From the NCBI GenBank assembly GCA_049451635.1, contig JBMTVT010000021.1:1-34228 (forward strand): a stretch of DNA of 34,228 bases. Reading direction: 5' to 3'. Made by a program: the position numbers and the translations under genes. The DNA is from JBMTVT01 sp049451635 (GTDB lineage Bacteria > Bacteroidota > Bacteroidia > Flavobacteriales > Flavobacteriaceae). Of this stretch, positions 7,985 to 16,475 are shown piece after piece (within the stretch, counting starts at the first letter, position 1; each line of letters starts with the position of its first letter). Under the pieces are notes generated by a model, which saw nothing but the letters and a program-made list of their open reading frames with translations, was not told the origin of the DNA and did not search any database.

Positions 7985-8065
7985 CTTAAAGTTTGTAATA
8001 TATTGATCCTTAACATGAAATGTAAAAAACAAACAAAAAAGCAGTAGCAATAATGTATTTTTCAT
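7982..8065 (-). pseudogene. Signal-peptide stub of a secreted protein, cut by the IS terminus
   Basis: Reading from the ATG at 8063-8065 on the minus strand gives 27 codons: MKNTLLLLLFCLFFTFHV, then KDQYITNFK. A purine-rich AAGAGGA stretch lies just upstream. The first part is a classic signal peptide (Lys near the start and a long Leu/Phe core). The stop codon TGA at 7982-7984 is the first three bases of the IS end, so the host gene was interrupted exactly there. The rest of the gene is absent from the window. The 230 bases between this stub and bshC hold only AT-rich sequence with no ORF. Confidence 0.55.
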
Positions 8066-8296
8066 GATTCCTCTTAATCATTAAAATATAAAAAAAGCAT
8101 CATTGTTTTTGTAATGTTTAGTTTTTTAGCATTTTATGTTTGATTTTCAAGGGCAGATAATAAAATGTGATTGGTTAGAATATATGGCAATAGCCTAAAA
8201 AATAAACACTATAGGTGCATTTATATATTCTTAACTTATTTTTTAGAATGTTAAAATTGTAATAGCTGTATATTTACACTGTTTTTAAATTAAAAT

Positions 8297-9898
8297 ATGA
8301 GTCAAAACACTATTCCTTTTTTTAAAACAGGTTATTTTTCAAAACTAATTTGTGATTATTTACAAGAAAAGACACATTTAAAACCGTTTTATAATAATTT
8401 TCCAAAACTTGAAAATTTCAAAGCCCAAATTAAAGAAAAGGAGTTGTTTTTTAATAGTTCCAATAGAACTGTTCTAGTTGAAACATTAAAAAGACAATAT
8501 AAAAACATTGAAGCTTCGACATTAACACTTCAAAATATTGATAGTTTAGCTTCAAAAAACACCTTTACAATCACAACCGGTCATCAGCTAAATTTATTTA
8601 CAGGGCCACTTTATTTTTTATATAAAATTGTTTCGGCTATTAACCTTTCAAAAGAATTAAAGTCAAAATATTCAGATTACAATTTTGTGCCTGTTTATTG
8701 GATGGCAACCGAAGACCATGATTTGGAGGAAATCAACTATTTTAATTTAAAAGGAAAGAAGTTACAATGGGATAAAAGTGCAGAAGGAGCTGTAGGAAAC
8801 TTGTCAACTAAAGGTTTAGAAACTGTTTTTAACTTATTTTCTCAAGATTTAGGAAAAACCAAAAGTGCCGATTATTTAAAAAAGCTCTTTAAGAAGTCTT
8901 ATTTAGAACATGATAATTTAGCGGATGCTACACGTTTTTTAGCCAACGAGTTATTTAAAGATTATGGTTTGGTGATTATTGACGCCAATGATACTGAGTT
9001 AAAAAAACAATTTATTCCTTTTATTGAAGGCGAGCTTATTAATCAATCATCTTTTAAATCAGTTTCTAAAACAATCAAAAAGATAAACGAACTACCAGAA
9101 AACTATAAAATACAAGTAAACCCAAGGGAAATTAATTTATTTTACCTAAAAGAAAATTTAAGAGAGCGCATTGTATTTGAGGATGGTGTTTATGGCGTTT
9201 TAAATACAGATATTACTTGGAGTAAAAATGACATACTAAAAGAAGTTTCTGATTTTCCCGAAAGGTTTTCGCCTAATGTTATCATGCGCCCATTATATCA
9301 AGAAGTTATTTTGCCAAATCTTTGTTATATAGGTGGCGGAGGTGAGCTTGCCTATTGGTTTCAACTAAAAGAATATTTTAACCAAGTTGAAGGAGTTTTT
9401 CCTATATTGCTATTGAGGAATTCAGTTTTAATTAAATCTGACAAACAAGCTGAAAAACTTGAAAAGCTTCATGTTTCTGATGAAGATATCTTTTTAAACC
9501 AAGATGCGCTTATAAATAAAAAAGTAAGAGAAATTTCGAGTATTGATATAGATTTTTCATCGCAAAAGGAACATTTAACTAAACAATTTGAAGATTTATA
9601 CAAATTAGCAGAACAGACAGATAAATCCTTTTTAGGAGCTGTTAAAGCACAAGAGGTAAAGCAAATAAAAGGGCTGGAAAATCTTGAAAAAAGGCTGTTA
9701 AAAGCTCAAAAACGTAAATTGGCGGATGAAGTTGAAAGAGTTACAGATATTCAAAATCAATTGTTTCCAAATCAAAGCTTACAAGAACGAAATACCAACT
9801 TTTCAGAGTTTTATTTGGAATATGGTGAAAATCTTATTCCAATATTAATAGAAAATTTAAAACCTTTAAAAGGGGAGTTTGCAATTTTAACTTTATAG
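8297..9898 (+). CDS. bshC: Bacillithiol biosynthesis cysteine-adding enzyme BshC
   Basis: This 533-residue protein has the length of BshC, proposed to add cysteine to glucosaminyl-malate in the last step of bacillithiol synthesis in the cytosol. Recognisable blocks are TTGHQLNLFTGPLYFLYKIVSAI near residues 95-117, the nucleotide-fold signature VPVYWMATEDHDLEEINYF near residues 133-152, and VIMRPLYQEVILPNLCYIGGGGELAYW near residues 327-353. A coiled coil lies near the C terminus (LEKRLLKAQKRKLADEVERV). The start MSQNTIPFFKTGYFSKLI fits the family. It is transcribed alone; bshA and bshB are not in the window. The upstream TATATTTA at about 8269 is only a near match to the -7 box. Identity is secure. 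Confidence 0.95.
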   Translation: MSQNTIPFFKTGYFSKLICDYLQEKTHLKPFYNNFPKLENFKAQIKEKELFFNSSNRTVLVETLKRQYKNIEASTLTLQNIDSLASKNTFTITTGHQLNLFTGPLYFLYKIVSAINLSKELKSKYSDYNFVPVYWMATEDHDLEEINYFNLKGKKLQWDKSAEGAVGNLSTKGLETVFNLFSQDLGKTKSADYLKKLFKKSYLEHDNLADATRFLANELFKDYGLVIIDANDTELKKQFIPFIEGELINQSSFKSVSKTIKKINELPENYKIQVNPREINLFYLKENLRERIVFEDGVYGVLNTDITWSKNDILKEVSDFPERFSPNVIMRPLYQEVILPNLCYIGGGGELAYWFQLKEYFNQVEGVFPILLLRNSVLIKSDKQAEKLEKLHVSDEDIFLNQDALINKKVREISSIDIDFSSQKEHLTKQFEDLYKLAEQTDKSFLGAVKAQEVKQIKGLENLEKRLLKAQKRKLADEVERVTDIQNQLFPNQSLQERNTNFSEFYLEYGENLIPILIENLKPLKGEFAILTL

Positions 9899-9941
9899 AA
9901 TGGCCATGTTTTTCACATCGTCTTTTTGAAACTAAATAACA

Positions 9942-10271
9942 CTAAATAAGAATTACTCCACCAGTGTTATTGCTAGCAAAACATTCTACCTCATCAATAT
10001 TGTTATAATAAACACTTAAATGGTATAAATCTGTAGCAATCCCTTTTTCATAATTTATTTTTTGAGATAATTCTAATTCTTTTTCGGCGTATTGTTTAGC
10101 AACTTTGGCCTCTTGATATAGAAAGGAATTGTATAGAGAAGCTAGGGTGTTTACTTTTTCAATACCATCGGTTTGATTGCCCAATACATTTAAGAGGCTA
10201 TCAACCATTTTATCTTGTTGTGCCGCAATAGATGCAGAAATTAGAATTGGTAAAAAAAATAATTTCCTCAT
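9942..10271 (-). pseudogene. N-terminal fragment of a secreted TPR protein (sensor-kinase or regulator type)
   Basis: The 109-codon ORF starts with a signal peptide (MRKLFFLPILISASIAAQQ). It then matches the opening of the TPR regions common in flavobacterial histidine kinases and LuxR-like regulators: DSLLNVLGNQTDGIEKVNTL, then AKQYAEKELELSQKINYEKG and a second repeat beginning ATDLYHLSVYYNNIDE. After that the sequence turns unrelated (VECFASNNTGGVILI) and stops 43 bases from bshC, facing its 3' end. Such proteins usually run to 500-700 residues with several TPRs, a membrane helix and an output domain, all missing here. I call it a truncated remnant. A short free-standing secreted protein cannot be excluded. 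Confidence 0.6.
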
Positions 10272-10348
10272 TTAAGTATTTTGGTTAGTGTTTTATAAAA
10301 GTACCCATTTATTTTTTGTAAGGCAAGCAATGGTAATTCCTCACTGAT

Positions 10349-10382
10349 TTGGCGTTTATAGGTTCAAAATATTTTAACTTTG
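10349..10382 (+). promoter_or_regulatory. Bacteroidota-type promoter for the PLP decarboxylase gene
   Basis: TTG at 10349-10351 is followed 23 bases later by TAACTTTG at 10375-10382, a perfect TAnnTTTG. The gene's ATG is 25 bases downstream. The spacing is at the long end of the range for this promoter class. Confidence 0.45.
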
Positions 10383-10407
10383 ATATAAATTATTAAAGTC
10401 TTTTGCG

Positions 10408-11778
10408 ATGCATAAAATAGATATTGAATTAGTTGAAATGACTCTGGATGTTATGAAATATACCATTGATAGAATTTCGGCTACCGAACGGGAAATAGGT
10501 AAACCGCAAAAAGCTGAAGATTTAAAAGCACTAGTTGGTGAAACCATTACTAAATATGGCATTGGAGGTGAAGTGGCTTTTAACTTATGGAAAGAGCATT
10601 TAATGAAAGCCAATGTCCCAATCGATCATCCAAGACATTTGGCTTTTGTACCTGCATCACCAACAAGAGCAGCCATTATGTTTGATTTGGTGACGTCAGC
10701 TTCAAGTATTCATGGTGCTTATTGGATGGAAGGTGCTGGTGGTATTTTTTGCGAAAACGAAGCTATGAGATGGATGGTTTCCTTAACTGGCTTGCCAGAA
10801 GGAGCATTTGGTGTTTTTACAAGTGGTGGCACTGCGGCTAACCTTTCGGCTATTGTTACGGCAAGAGAAAATTGGAGAAAAAATAATGCTTTTGAAAGGG
10901 AAAAAGGATTAATAATAACCTCAATTGGCGCTCATTCATCTATCAAGGCCATGGCTAAGGTGGCAGATGTTGATATTATTTTAGTTGATACCGAAGAACG
11001 TTTAAATGCAAATGATTTAAGAAAAACAATTGAAACCTTAACAGAACACCAACGAAAATGTTTATTTGCAGTAGTCGCTACTGGGGGTACAACAAATGCT
11101 GGGATTATTGATGATTTAGAAGGTTTAGCTTCAGTTTGTGAAGCTGAAAATTTATGGTTTCATGTCGATGCTGCTTATGGAGGTGGAGCCCTATTGGCCG
11201 ATTCTGTAAAGCATTTATTTAAAGGCATTGAAAAAGCTGATAGCATTACTATCGACCCCCATAAATGGATGTTTTCTCCTTATGATTGTGGAGCCGTTAT
11301 ATACAAACGGCCAGAATTGGCTAAAGAAGCACATTCTCAAGAAGGTTCATATTTGGATATTTTTAAGGATGAAGGCGCTCATGGGTTTAACCCAAGTGAC
11401 TACCAAATACAGCTTACCAGAAGAGTAAGAGGATTGCCTTTATGGTTTTCATTGGCAACACATGGTACAGATAAATATAAAGAAGCAGTAGAGCGTGGCA
11501 TAGAGCTGGCTTTTACTGCGGGTAAAATGATTGAAAAAATGGACCATGTTGAATTGGTAAGGGAACCAAGTTTATCTTGTGTGTTGTACAGAAGAATAGG
11601 TTGGAATCCTGAAGATTATTCACATTGGACTTATGAAAACCATAAAAAAGGTTTTGCCTTAGTAACTCCCACAAAGTGGAAAATAGGTAATGCTTTTGAG
11701 ACCGTTTCGCGTTTTTGTTTTATCAATCCCGATACAAACGAGAATGATATTGAGGCTATTTTGGAGTCTATGAAATAG
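10408..11778 (+). CDS. Group II pyridoxal-phosphate-dependent decarboxylase
   Basis: This 456-residue cytosolic enzyme belongs to the glutamate/aromatic-L-amino-acid/aspartate decarboxylase superfamily (PLP fold type I). The PLP-binding lysine is in DPHKWMF (Lys286). The cofactor aspartate is in FHVDAAYGGG (Asp254) and the ring-stacking histidine in GAHSSIK (His176). The phosphate-binding region is TSGGTAANLSAI (near residues 138-149). The N terminus has an ISATEREIGKP helix instead of the longer leader of many GadB proteins. C-terminal substrate-gate residues do not let me choose between glutamate, tyrosine/DOPA, aspartate and other substrates. It has its own promoter and lies 79 bases ahead of guaA. 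No amino-acid antiporter is adjacent, which argues against a simple acid-resistance cassette. Confidence 0.9.
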   Translation: MHKIDIELVEMTLDVMKYTIDRISATEREIGKPQKAEDLKALVGETITKYGIGGEVAFNLWKEHLMKANVPIDHPRHLAFVPASPTRAAIMFDLVTSASSIHGAYWMEGAGGIFCENEAMRWMVSLTGLPEGAFGVFTSGGTAANLSAIVTARENWRKNNAFEREKGLIITSIGAHSSIKAMAKVADVDIILVDTEERLNANDLRKTIETLTEHQRKCLFAVVATGGTTNAGIIDDLEGLASVCEAENLWFHVDAAYGGGALLADSVKHLFKGIEKADSITIDPHKWMFSPYDCGAVIYKRPELAKEAHSQEGSYLDIFKDEGAHGFNPSDYQIQLTRRVRGLPLWFSLATHGTDKYKEAVERGIELAFTAGKMIEKMDHVELVREPSLSCVLYRRIGWNPEDYSHWTYENHKKGFALVTPTKWKIGNAFETVSRFCFINPDTNENDIEAILESMK

Positions 11779-11846
11779 TTAACACCTTTGTTAAAAAAAT
11801 ACTTTAAAAAATGTAATTCCTAATTCGTCATTATAAAATCAATTCC

Positions 11847-11854
11847 TATTTTTG
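11847..11854 (+). promoter_or_regulatory. -7 promoter box almost touching the guaA start codon
   Basis: TATTTTTG is a perfect TAnnTTTG, followed by CGC and then the guaA ATG at 11858. In this promoter class transcription begins a few bases after the G, so it would start at or next to the A of the ATG. No TTG is evident at the -33 position. The box could be fortuitous in this T-rich stretch. Confidence 0.4.
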
Positions 11855-11857
11855 CGC

Positions 11858-13393
11858 ATGCAACATGACAAGGTACTTATTTTAGACTTCGGATCGCAAT
11901 ACACCCAGCTTATTGCCCGTAGAGTTAGAGAACTCAACATTTACTCCGAAATTCATCCGTTCAATAAAATTCCAGAAAATATTCAAGATTACAAAGCGGT
12001 GATTTTATCAGGTAGCCCTTATTCTGTTAGGGGTGAAGAAGCTTTACATCCTGATTTATCAAAAATAAGAGGTAAAAAACCTATGCTCGCTGTTTGTTAT
12101 GGGGCGCAATATCTAGCTCATTTTTCAGGAGGCGAAGTAGCACCTTCCAATACAAGAGAATATGGAAGAGCCAATCTATCCTTTATTCAAAAAGGAGAGC
12201 CATTTTTTGCTAATATTAAAGAAGGAAGCCAAGTTTGGATGAGCCATAGCGATACCATCAAACACTTACCAGAAAATGGTATCTTATTGGCCAGTACCCA
12301 CGATGTTGAAAATGCAGCATTTAAAATTGAAGGCGAAACAACCTTTGCTATTCAGTTTCATCCTGAGGTATACCACTCATCAGACGGCAAACTATTGTTG
12401 GAAAATTTTTTGGTAAACATTGCTGATATAAATCAGGATTGGACTCCAGATTCATTTGTTGAAGAAACTGTTGAAGCTATTCAAAATAAAGTAGGAAACG
12501 ATAAGGTTGTTTTGGGGCTTTCAGGTGGTGTAGATTCAACTGTTGCAGCCGTTTTACTCAATAAAGCCATTGGGGAAAATCTTTATTGCATTTTTGTAAA
12601 CAACGGTTTACTTCGTAAGAATGAATTTGAAAGTGTTCTAAATCAATATAAAGGCATGGGGTTAAACGTAAAGGGTGTAGATGCCTCAAAACGTTTTTTG
12701 GATGCCTTGGCAGGAATTGAAGATCCAGAGAAAAAACGAAAAGCTATTGGTAATGCCTTTATTGAGGTTTTTGATGATGAAGCGCATCAATTAACCGATG
12801 TAAAATGGTTAGCGCAAGGAACTATTTATCCAGATGTTATTGAGAGTGTTTCAGCAACTGGAGGCCCTTCAGCAACCATTAAAAGTCATCATAATGTTGG
12901 TGGTTTACCAGATTTTATGAAGCTTAAAATTGTTGAACCTTTGCGTGCTATTTTTAAAGATGAAGTAAGGCGAGTAGGTGCAACTTTAGGTATTGATCCA
13001 GAGCTTTTAGGCCGTCATCCATTTCCTGGTCCAGGATTGGGTATTCGTATTTTAGGCGATATTACTGCCGAAAAAGTGCGTATACTTCAAGAAGTGGATG
13101 CTATTTTCATAAATGGGTTGAAACAATGGGGGCTTTATGACAAAGTTTGGCAAGCAGGCGCTATGTTGTTACCAGTTAACAGTGTTGGTGTAATGGGTGA
13201 TGAGCGTACTTATGAAAAATGTGTTGCCCTTAGAGCCGTTGAGAGCACTGATGGTATGACTGCCGATTGGGTAAACTTACCTTATGAATTTCTTCAAAAA
13301 ACATCAAACGATATAATAAATAAGGTAAAAGGCGTTAATAGAGTAGTGTACGATATTAGTTCTAAGCCGCCAGCAACTATTGAATGGGAATAA
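11858..13393 (+). CDS. guaA: GMP synthase (glutamine-hydrolysing)
   Basis: GuaA converts XMP to GMP using ATP and glutamine-derived ammonia in purine synthesis. From ATG 11858 the protein has 511 residues. The N-terminal class I glutamine amidotransferase has its nucleophile in AVCYGAQYLAH (Cys80) and the His/Glu pair in QFHPEVYH (His168, Glu170). The ATP-pyrophosphatase P-loop is LGLSGGVDSTVAAVLL (near residues 219-234). The dimerisation domain has HHNVGGLP, RHPFPGPGLGIRI and the C-terminal YDISSKPPATIEWE. A TTG at 11852 could extend it by two residues, but MQHDKVLILDFGSQYTQLIA is the usual start. The -7 box sits three bases ahead of this ATG, suggesting a leaderless or nearly leaderless message. 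Confidence 0.97.
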   Translation: MQHDKVLILDFGSQYTQLIARRVRELNIYSEIHPFNKIPENIQDYKAVILSGSPYSVRGEEALHPDLSKIRGKKPMLAVCYGAQYLAHFSGGEVAPSNTREYGRANLSFIQKGEPFFANIKEGSQVWMSHSDTIKHLPENGILLASTHDVENAAFKIEGETTFAIQFHPEVYHSSDGKLLLENFLVNIADINQDWTPDSFVEETVEAIQNKVGNDKVVLGLSGGVDSTVAAVLLNKAIGENLYCIFVNNGLLRKNEFESVLNQYKGMGLNVKGVDASKRFLDALAGIEDPEKKRKAIGNAFIEVFDDEAHQLTDVKWLAQGTIYPDVIESVSATGGPSATIKSHHNVGGLPDFMKLKIVEPLRAIFKDEVRRVGATLGIDPELLGRHPFPGPGLGIRILGDITAEKVRILQEVDAIFINGLKQWGLYDKVWQAGAMLLPVNSVGVMGDERTYEKCVALRAVESTDGMTADWVNLPYEFLQKTSNDIINKVKGVNRVVYDISSKPPATIEWE

Positions 13394-13413
13394 AAATAAC
13401 TATGGTTATTTTT
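13392..13413 (+). terminator. Hairpin at the guaA stop codon
   Basis: AAAAATAAC-TATG-GTTATTTTT is a perfect 9-bp inverted repeat with a 4-base loop. It begins inside the guaA stop codon and ends in a T-run. The stem has few GC pairs, so termination may be partial. The rest of the guaA-LysM gap (13414-13544) shows no gene. Confidence 0.5.
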
Positions 13414-13544
13414 GGCATACTATGTGTTGTTAATGGTATTGTAAAAGAAAAGGTTTAATATGTTTCGTCTGTTAAGTTAATAACAACGTATATAGTTAAA
13501 TTGACTACGTTTCACCAATTTTTTGTCTTGTACAGTTAAACAAT

Positions 13545-15479
13545 ATGAATAGATTTTTATTAGCATTATTTTTAATTTTAGCATTTAGTTTCACTTCGGT
13601 TAATGCTCAAAATTTCAGTACACATCTAGTAAAAAAAAGTGAAACCATTGAGGAAATAGCCAAACGCTATTATGTAACCCCTTTTGATATTTATCAACTA
13701 AACCCCGATGCTAAAAAAGAGTTAAAGCCCAATACTGTTTTAATCATTCCAATTTCAAAAGCAAATAAACCAACAGTTACTATTGTCAAAGAATTACAGG
13801 GTTTTAATGAGCATAAAACCAAACGTAAAGAAACACTTTATAGTTTGGCAAAAGCATATAATGTCTCAGAAGATGATATAAAAAAGCATAATAAATTCTT
13901 GTACGCTAGTCCCCTGCTTAAAGGTGATAAACTTCAAATCCCTATTTATAAAGTTACAGAAACTATTGATGAAAACTCGTTAACTAAAGCGTATACAGTG
14001 TTGCCTAAAGAGGGCAAATGGCGTATAGCATATAAATTTGGTATTACAGTTAAAGAGCTGGAAACTTTAAATCCTGATATGTCTGACGTTTTGCAGGAGG
14101 GAGAAATTATAAATGTGCCAAATCTTGATGGGGAAGTTGTGAAAGAAGTTGATGAAAAATTTGGCTATTACAAGGTACTACCCAAAGAAGGGTTTTACCG
14201 TTTGAAGTTAAAATTAAACCTAGAACAATCAGAATTGGAAGCTTTAAACCCTAGTTTAGTTGAGAGCGGATTAAAAGAAGGAATGATTTTAAAAATACCC
14301 CTTACAAATCTAGTTGATGCTAACGTGGAAGCAGATTCTGATCGTATTAATTTAATTGATAGCATTTCAGATTACAGTACCAAACACATTGCCATCATGT
14401 TGCCTTTTAGGTTGAATAGAGTTGAGTTTGATACCATAGCCGATACTAAAAAAAGTATAAAAAACGATGCTTATTTAAGTGCCTCATTAGATTTTTATTC
14501 GGGGGTTTTAATGGCTTTAGATTCTTTAAAAGCACTTGGCATATACTTAAAAGTTGATGTTTATGATACCAAGCATGAAGTAAGTGAAGTTTCTAGAATT
14601 ATCAGTAATAACGATTTTGAAACGGTTGATGCTGTTATAGGACCACTAACAACTAATACTTTTGAAAGAGCATCATCAGAATTGCGAGGATATAATATCC
14701 CTATAATTTCGCCTATAGGCTCAAACCTAAAATTATACGATAACGTTTTTCAATCTAAACCATCGGATGATTTATTAAAAACTAAAATTGTAAATTTTGT
14801 AAAGGCTGATACTTTAACACAAAATATTATTATTATTTCCGATAGTAAGACTATAGATGTTAGCAATGAACTTAAAAGAGAGTTTAATCAAGCAAAACAA
14901 GTTTTTTCTAGAAAAAACAAAGATGGTAGGGATGAGTTTTTTGTTACCAAAGATGATATTGAAGCAGTTTTAAAGCCAGGGAAAAACATTGTGTTTTTAG
15001 AAACATCAAACGAAGGGTTTGCGTCAAATGTTACCAGTATATTAGCTTCATTAAATCAACGTGAAGATCCAGATTCTCAGCAAGAACCATCAAATATTAT
15101 ATTGGTTACAACTAATATAAATTATGCTTTTGAAGGCGATCAAATAAATAATACCCATCTTTCAAAACTTCAGTTTCATTATGCAACGTCATCAAAAGAT
15201 TATAGCTTAAGCGATAATAATTTTTTCGTTAAAAAATATACTAATCTATACAACATAACCCCTAATAAAAGAGCGGTAAAAGGGTTTGATTTAACCATGG
15301 ATGTGGTGTTGCGTTTAGTCTCTTCAGAAAACCTATATATATCTGCCAAAACCGCAATTTTAACAGAATATGTTGAGAACAAATTTTTATATAAAAAGAA
15401 GCTTTTTGGCGGCTATTACAACGACAGTGTTTATTTGGTTAAGTATGACAATTTAGCTATTGTTGAGGTAAAACAATAA
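13545..15479 (+). CDS. LysM-repeat protein with a periplasmic-binding-like C-terminal domain
   Basis: This is a 644-residue exported protein. The signal peptide MNRFLLALFLILAFSFTSVNAQ is followed by about four LysM-like peptidoglycan-binding repeats. The first is HLVKKSETIEEIAKRYYVTP (DIYQLNP, LKPNTVLIIP); the second is HKTKRKETLYSLAKAYNV; the third is YTVLPKEGKWRIAYKFGITV; the fourth is YKVLPKEGFYRLKLKLNLEQ. From about residue 275 (KHIAIMLPFRLNRVEF) a type I periplasmic-binding-protein fold resembles Leu/Ile/Val-binding and LpoA-type proteins: YSGVLMALDSL, DAVIGPLTTNTFERASSEL, and IPIISPIGSN. It probably sits in the periplasm bound to cell wall, sensing a ligand or regulating wall synthases, but its partner is unknown. 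It precedes the DUF922 pseudogene and DUF3820 gene in the same direction. Confidence 0.85.
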   Translation: MNRFLLALFLILAFSFTSVNAQNFSTHLVKKSETIEEIAKRYYVTPFDIYQLNPDAKKELKPNTVLIIPISKANKPTVTIVKELQGFNEHKTKRKETLYSLAKAYNVSEDDIKKHNKFLYASPLLKGDKLQIPIYKVTETIDENSLTKAYTVLPKEGKWRIAYKFGITVKELETLNPDMSDVLQEGEIINVPNLDGEVVKEVDEKFGYYKVLPKEGFYRLKLKLNLEQSELEALNPSLVESGLKEGMILKIPLTNLVDANVEADSDRINLIDSISDYSTKHIAIMLPFRLNRVEFDTIADTKKSIKNDAYLSASLDFYSGVLMALDSLKALGIYLKVDVYDTKHEVSEVSRIISNNDFETVDAVIGPLTTNTFERASSELRGYNIPIISPIGSNLKLYDNVFQSKPSDDLLKTKIVNFVKADTLTQNIIIISDSKTIDVSNELKREFNQAKQVFSRKNKDGRDEFFVTKDDIEAVLKPGKNIVFLETSNEGFASNVTSILASLNQREDPDSQQEPSNIILVTTNINYAFEGDQINNTHLSKLQFHYATSSKDYSLSDNNFFVKKYTNLYNITPNKRAVKGFDLTMDVVLRLVSSENLYISAKTAILTEYVENKFLYKKKLFGGYYNDSVYLVKYDNLAIVEVKQ

Positions 15480-15519
15480 GCAAGCAAGCTTATCGTTTTA
15501 TATTACAATAATTATTATT

Positions 15520-16060
15520 GTGTTTAGAATTTTCCTTGTTTTTTGTTGCTTTTTGTACTTTAAACATGATGAACCTGTTTTGTCTTGGAATGAGTCTTAC
15601 CATTTATCATGGGCAGATTTTACAACAAAACCAAATAATAGCCTAAGCGCGGTTGCCATAACTGCCTTGGGCATTACTTTTGGTTTTTTAATCACACAAA
15701 ATACTAGTAATCAAGCAGTTGATTTTTAAATAAACGTTCATGCATATTTTATCCTGAGCAATCGTGGTACAAAAAAGAGTTAGCAATAGCCATGTATTGG
15801 GGCAAGAACAATTGCATTTTGATATTGCCGAGTTGCATGCCCGCAAATTTAGACAACACATAAGTCAATTAAGTGTATCAAACAGCATTAGAAAAGAGTT
15901 GAAACAAATTCATAATAATATACTTAAAGAGCCAGAACTAACCCAAAATAAGTACGATGCAGAAACCGATTACTCCAGAAATTTTGAAGCCCAAACCATT
16001 TGGAAAACCTATATTGAAACAGAATTTAAAAAGCTTTCAAAATATAAATCGGTAGAGTAG
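15520..16060 (+). pseudogene. Broken DUF922-type secreted protein (putative zinc protease), lost active-site His
   Basis: Two ORFs are pieces of one gene. The first (15520-15729, GTG start) has a short hydrophobic leader and WNESYHLSWADFTTKPN, then LSAVAITALGITFGF, and hits TAA in VDF*INVHAYF. The second (15764-16060) has GQEQLHFDIAELHARKFRQH, then NKYDAETDYSRNFEAQ and WKTYIETEFKKLSKYKS, the normal C terminus of this family. Between them a third frame reads PEQSWYKKELAIA. The disabling changes are an in-frame stop, a lost base near 15747 and another near 15790. The family's HEQLH (HExxH-type) motif appears here as QEQLH, so the first metal ligand is gone too. Several independent lesions make sequencing error an unlikely full explanation. 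Confidence 0.85.
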
Positions 16061-16061
16061 G

Positions 16062-16292
16062 ATGTTACCAGATAAACAATTTTTAATTGATTTAGCCCAC
16101 ACCAAAATGCCTTTTGGTAAATATAAAGACCGCTATTTAATTGATTTGCCCGAGTATTACATTGTTTGGTACCACACTAAAGGTTTTCCCAAAGGAAAAT
16201 TGGGAGATATGCTAAAACAGGTCTATGAATTAAAGCTAAATGGTTTAGAAGATTTAGTTAGGAACATAAAAAAGCAATATCCAAAAAGGTGA
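16062..16292 (+). CDS. DUF3820 family protein
   Basis: This 76-residue protein matches the small DUF3820 family, whose members contain the block MPFGKYKDRYLIDLPEYYIVW (residues 15-35) followed by a Gly/Lys-rich turn (HTKGFPKGKLGDMLKQVYEL). It has no signal peptide or membrane segment, so it is probably cytoplasmic. Related proteins have been annotated as putative quorum-sensing-regulated virulence factors, but no biochemical role is established that I can apply here. It starts two bases after the stop codon of the DUF922 pseudogene, so it was probably the last gene of that operon. It is intact and full length. Confidence 0.85.
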   Translation: MLPDKQFLIDLAHTKMPFGKYKDRYLIDLPEYYIVWYHTKGFPKGKLGDMLKQVYELKLNGLEDLVRNIKKQYPKR

Positions 16293-16415
16293 TTTTTTAG
16301 GTTTGTTTAATATTGCGATATACTTTATTAAAATGAACTATATAGATAGTAAAGCAAAGTTCATTAATTTTCTTTACAATGCCATTTATTTACATACTAA
16401 TGATAAAATTAGATG

Positions 16416-16423
16416 TATATTTG
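16416..16423 (+). promoter_or_regulatory. Probable -7 promoter box for the DEAD-box helicase gene
   Basis: TATATTTG is a perfect TAnnTTTG and is followed by C, as in several other boxes of this window. The chosen ATG lies 52 bases downstream, consistent with the untranslated leaders common for Bacteroidota helicase mRNAs. No clear TTG is seen at -33. Confidence 0.4.
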
Positions 16424-16475
16424 CTCAATAATGGAGTAACCTAAATAAATAGTGTTTGCTTCAAAAGCACAATTT

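Noticed and set aside
11779..11794. TTAACA-CCTT-TGTTAA hairpin after the decarboxylase gene
   Set aside because: A weak 6-bp AT stem followed by A residues rather than T on the plus strand; not a convincing terminator for the upstream gene.
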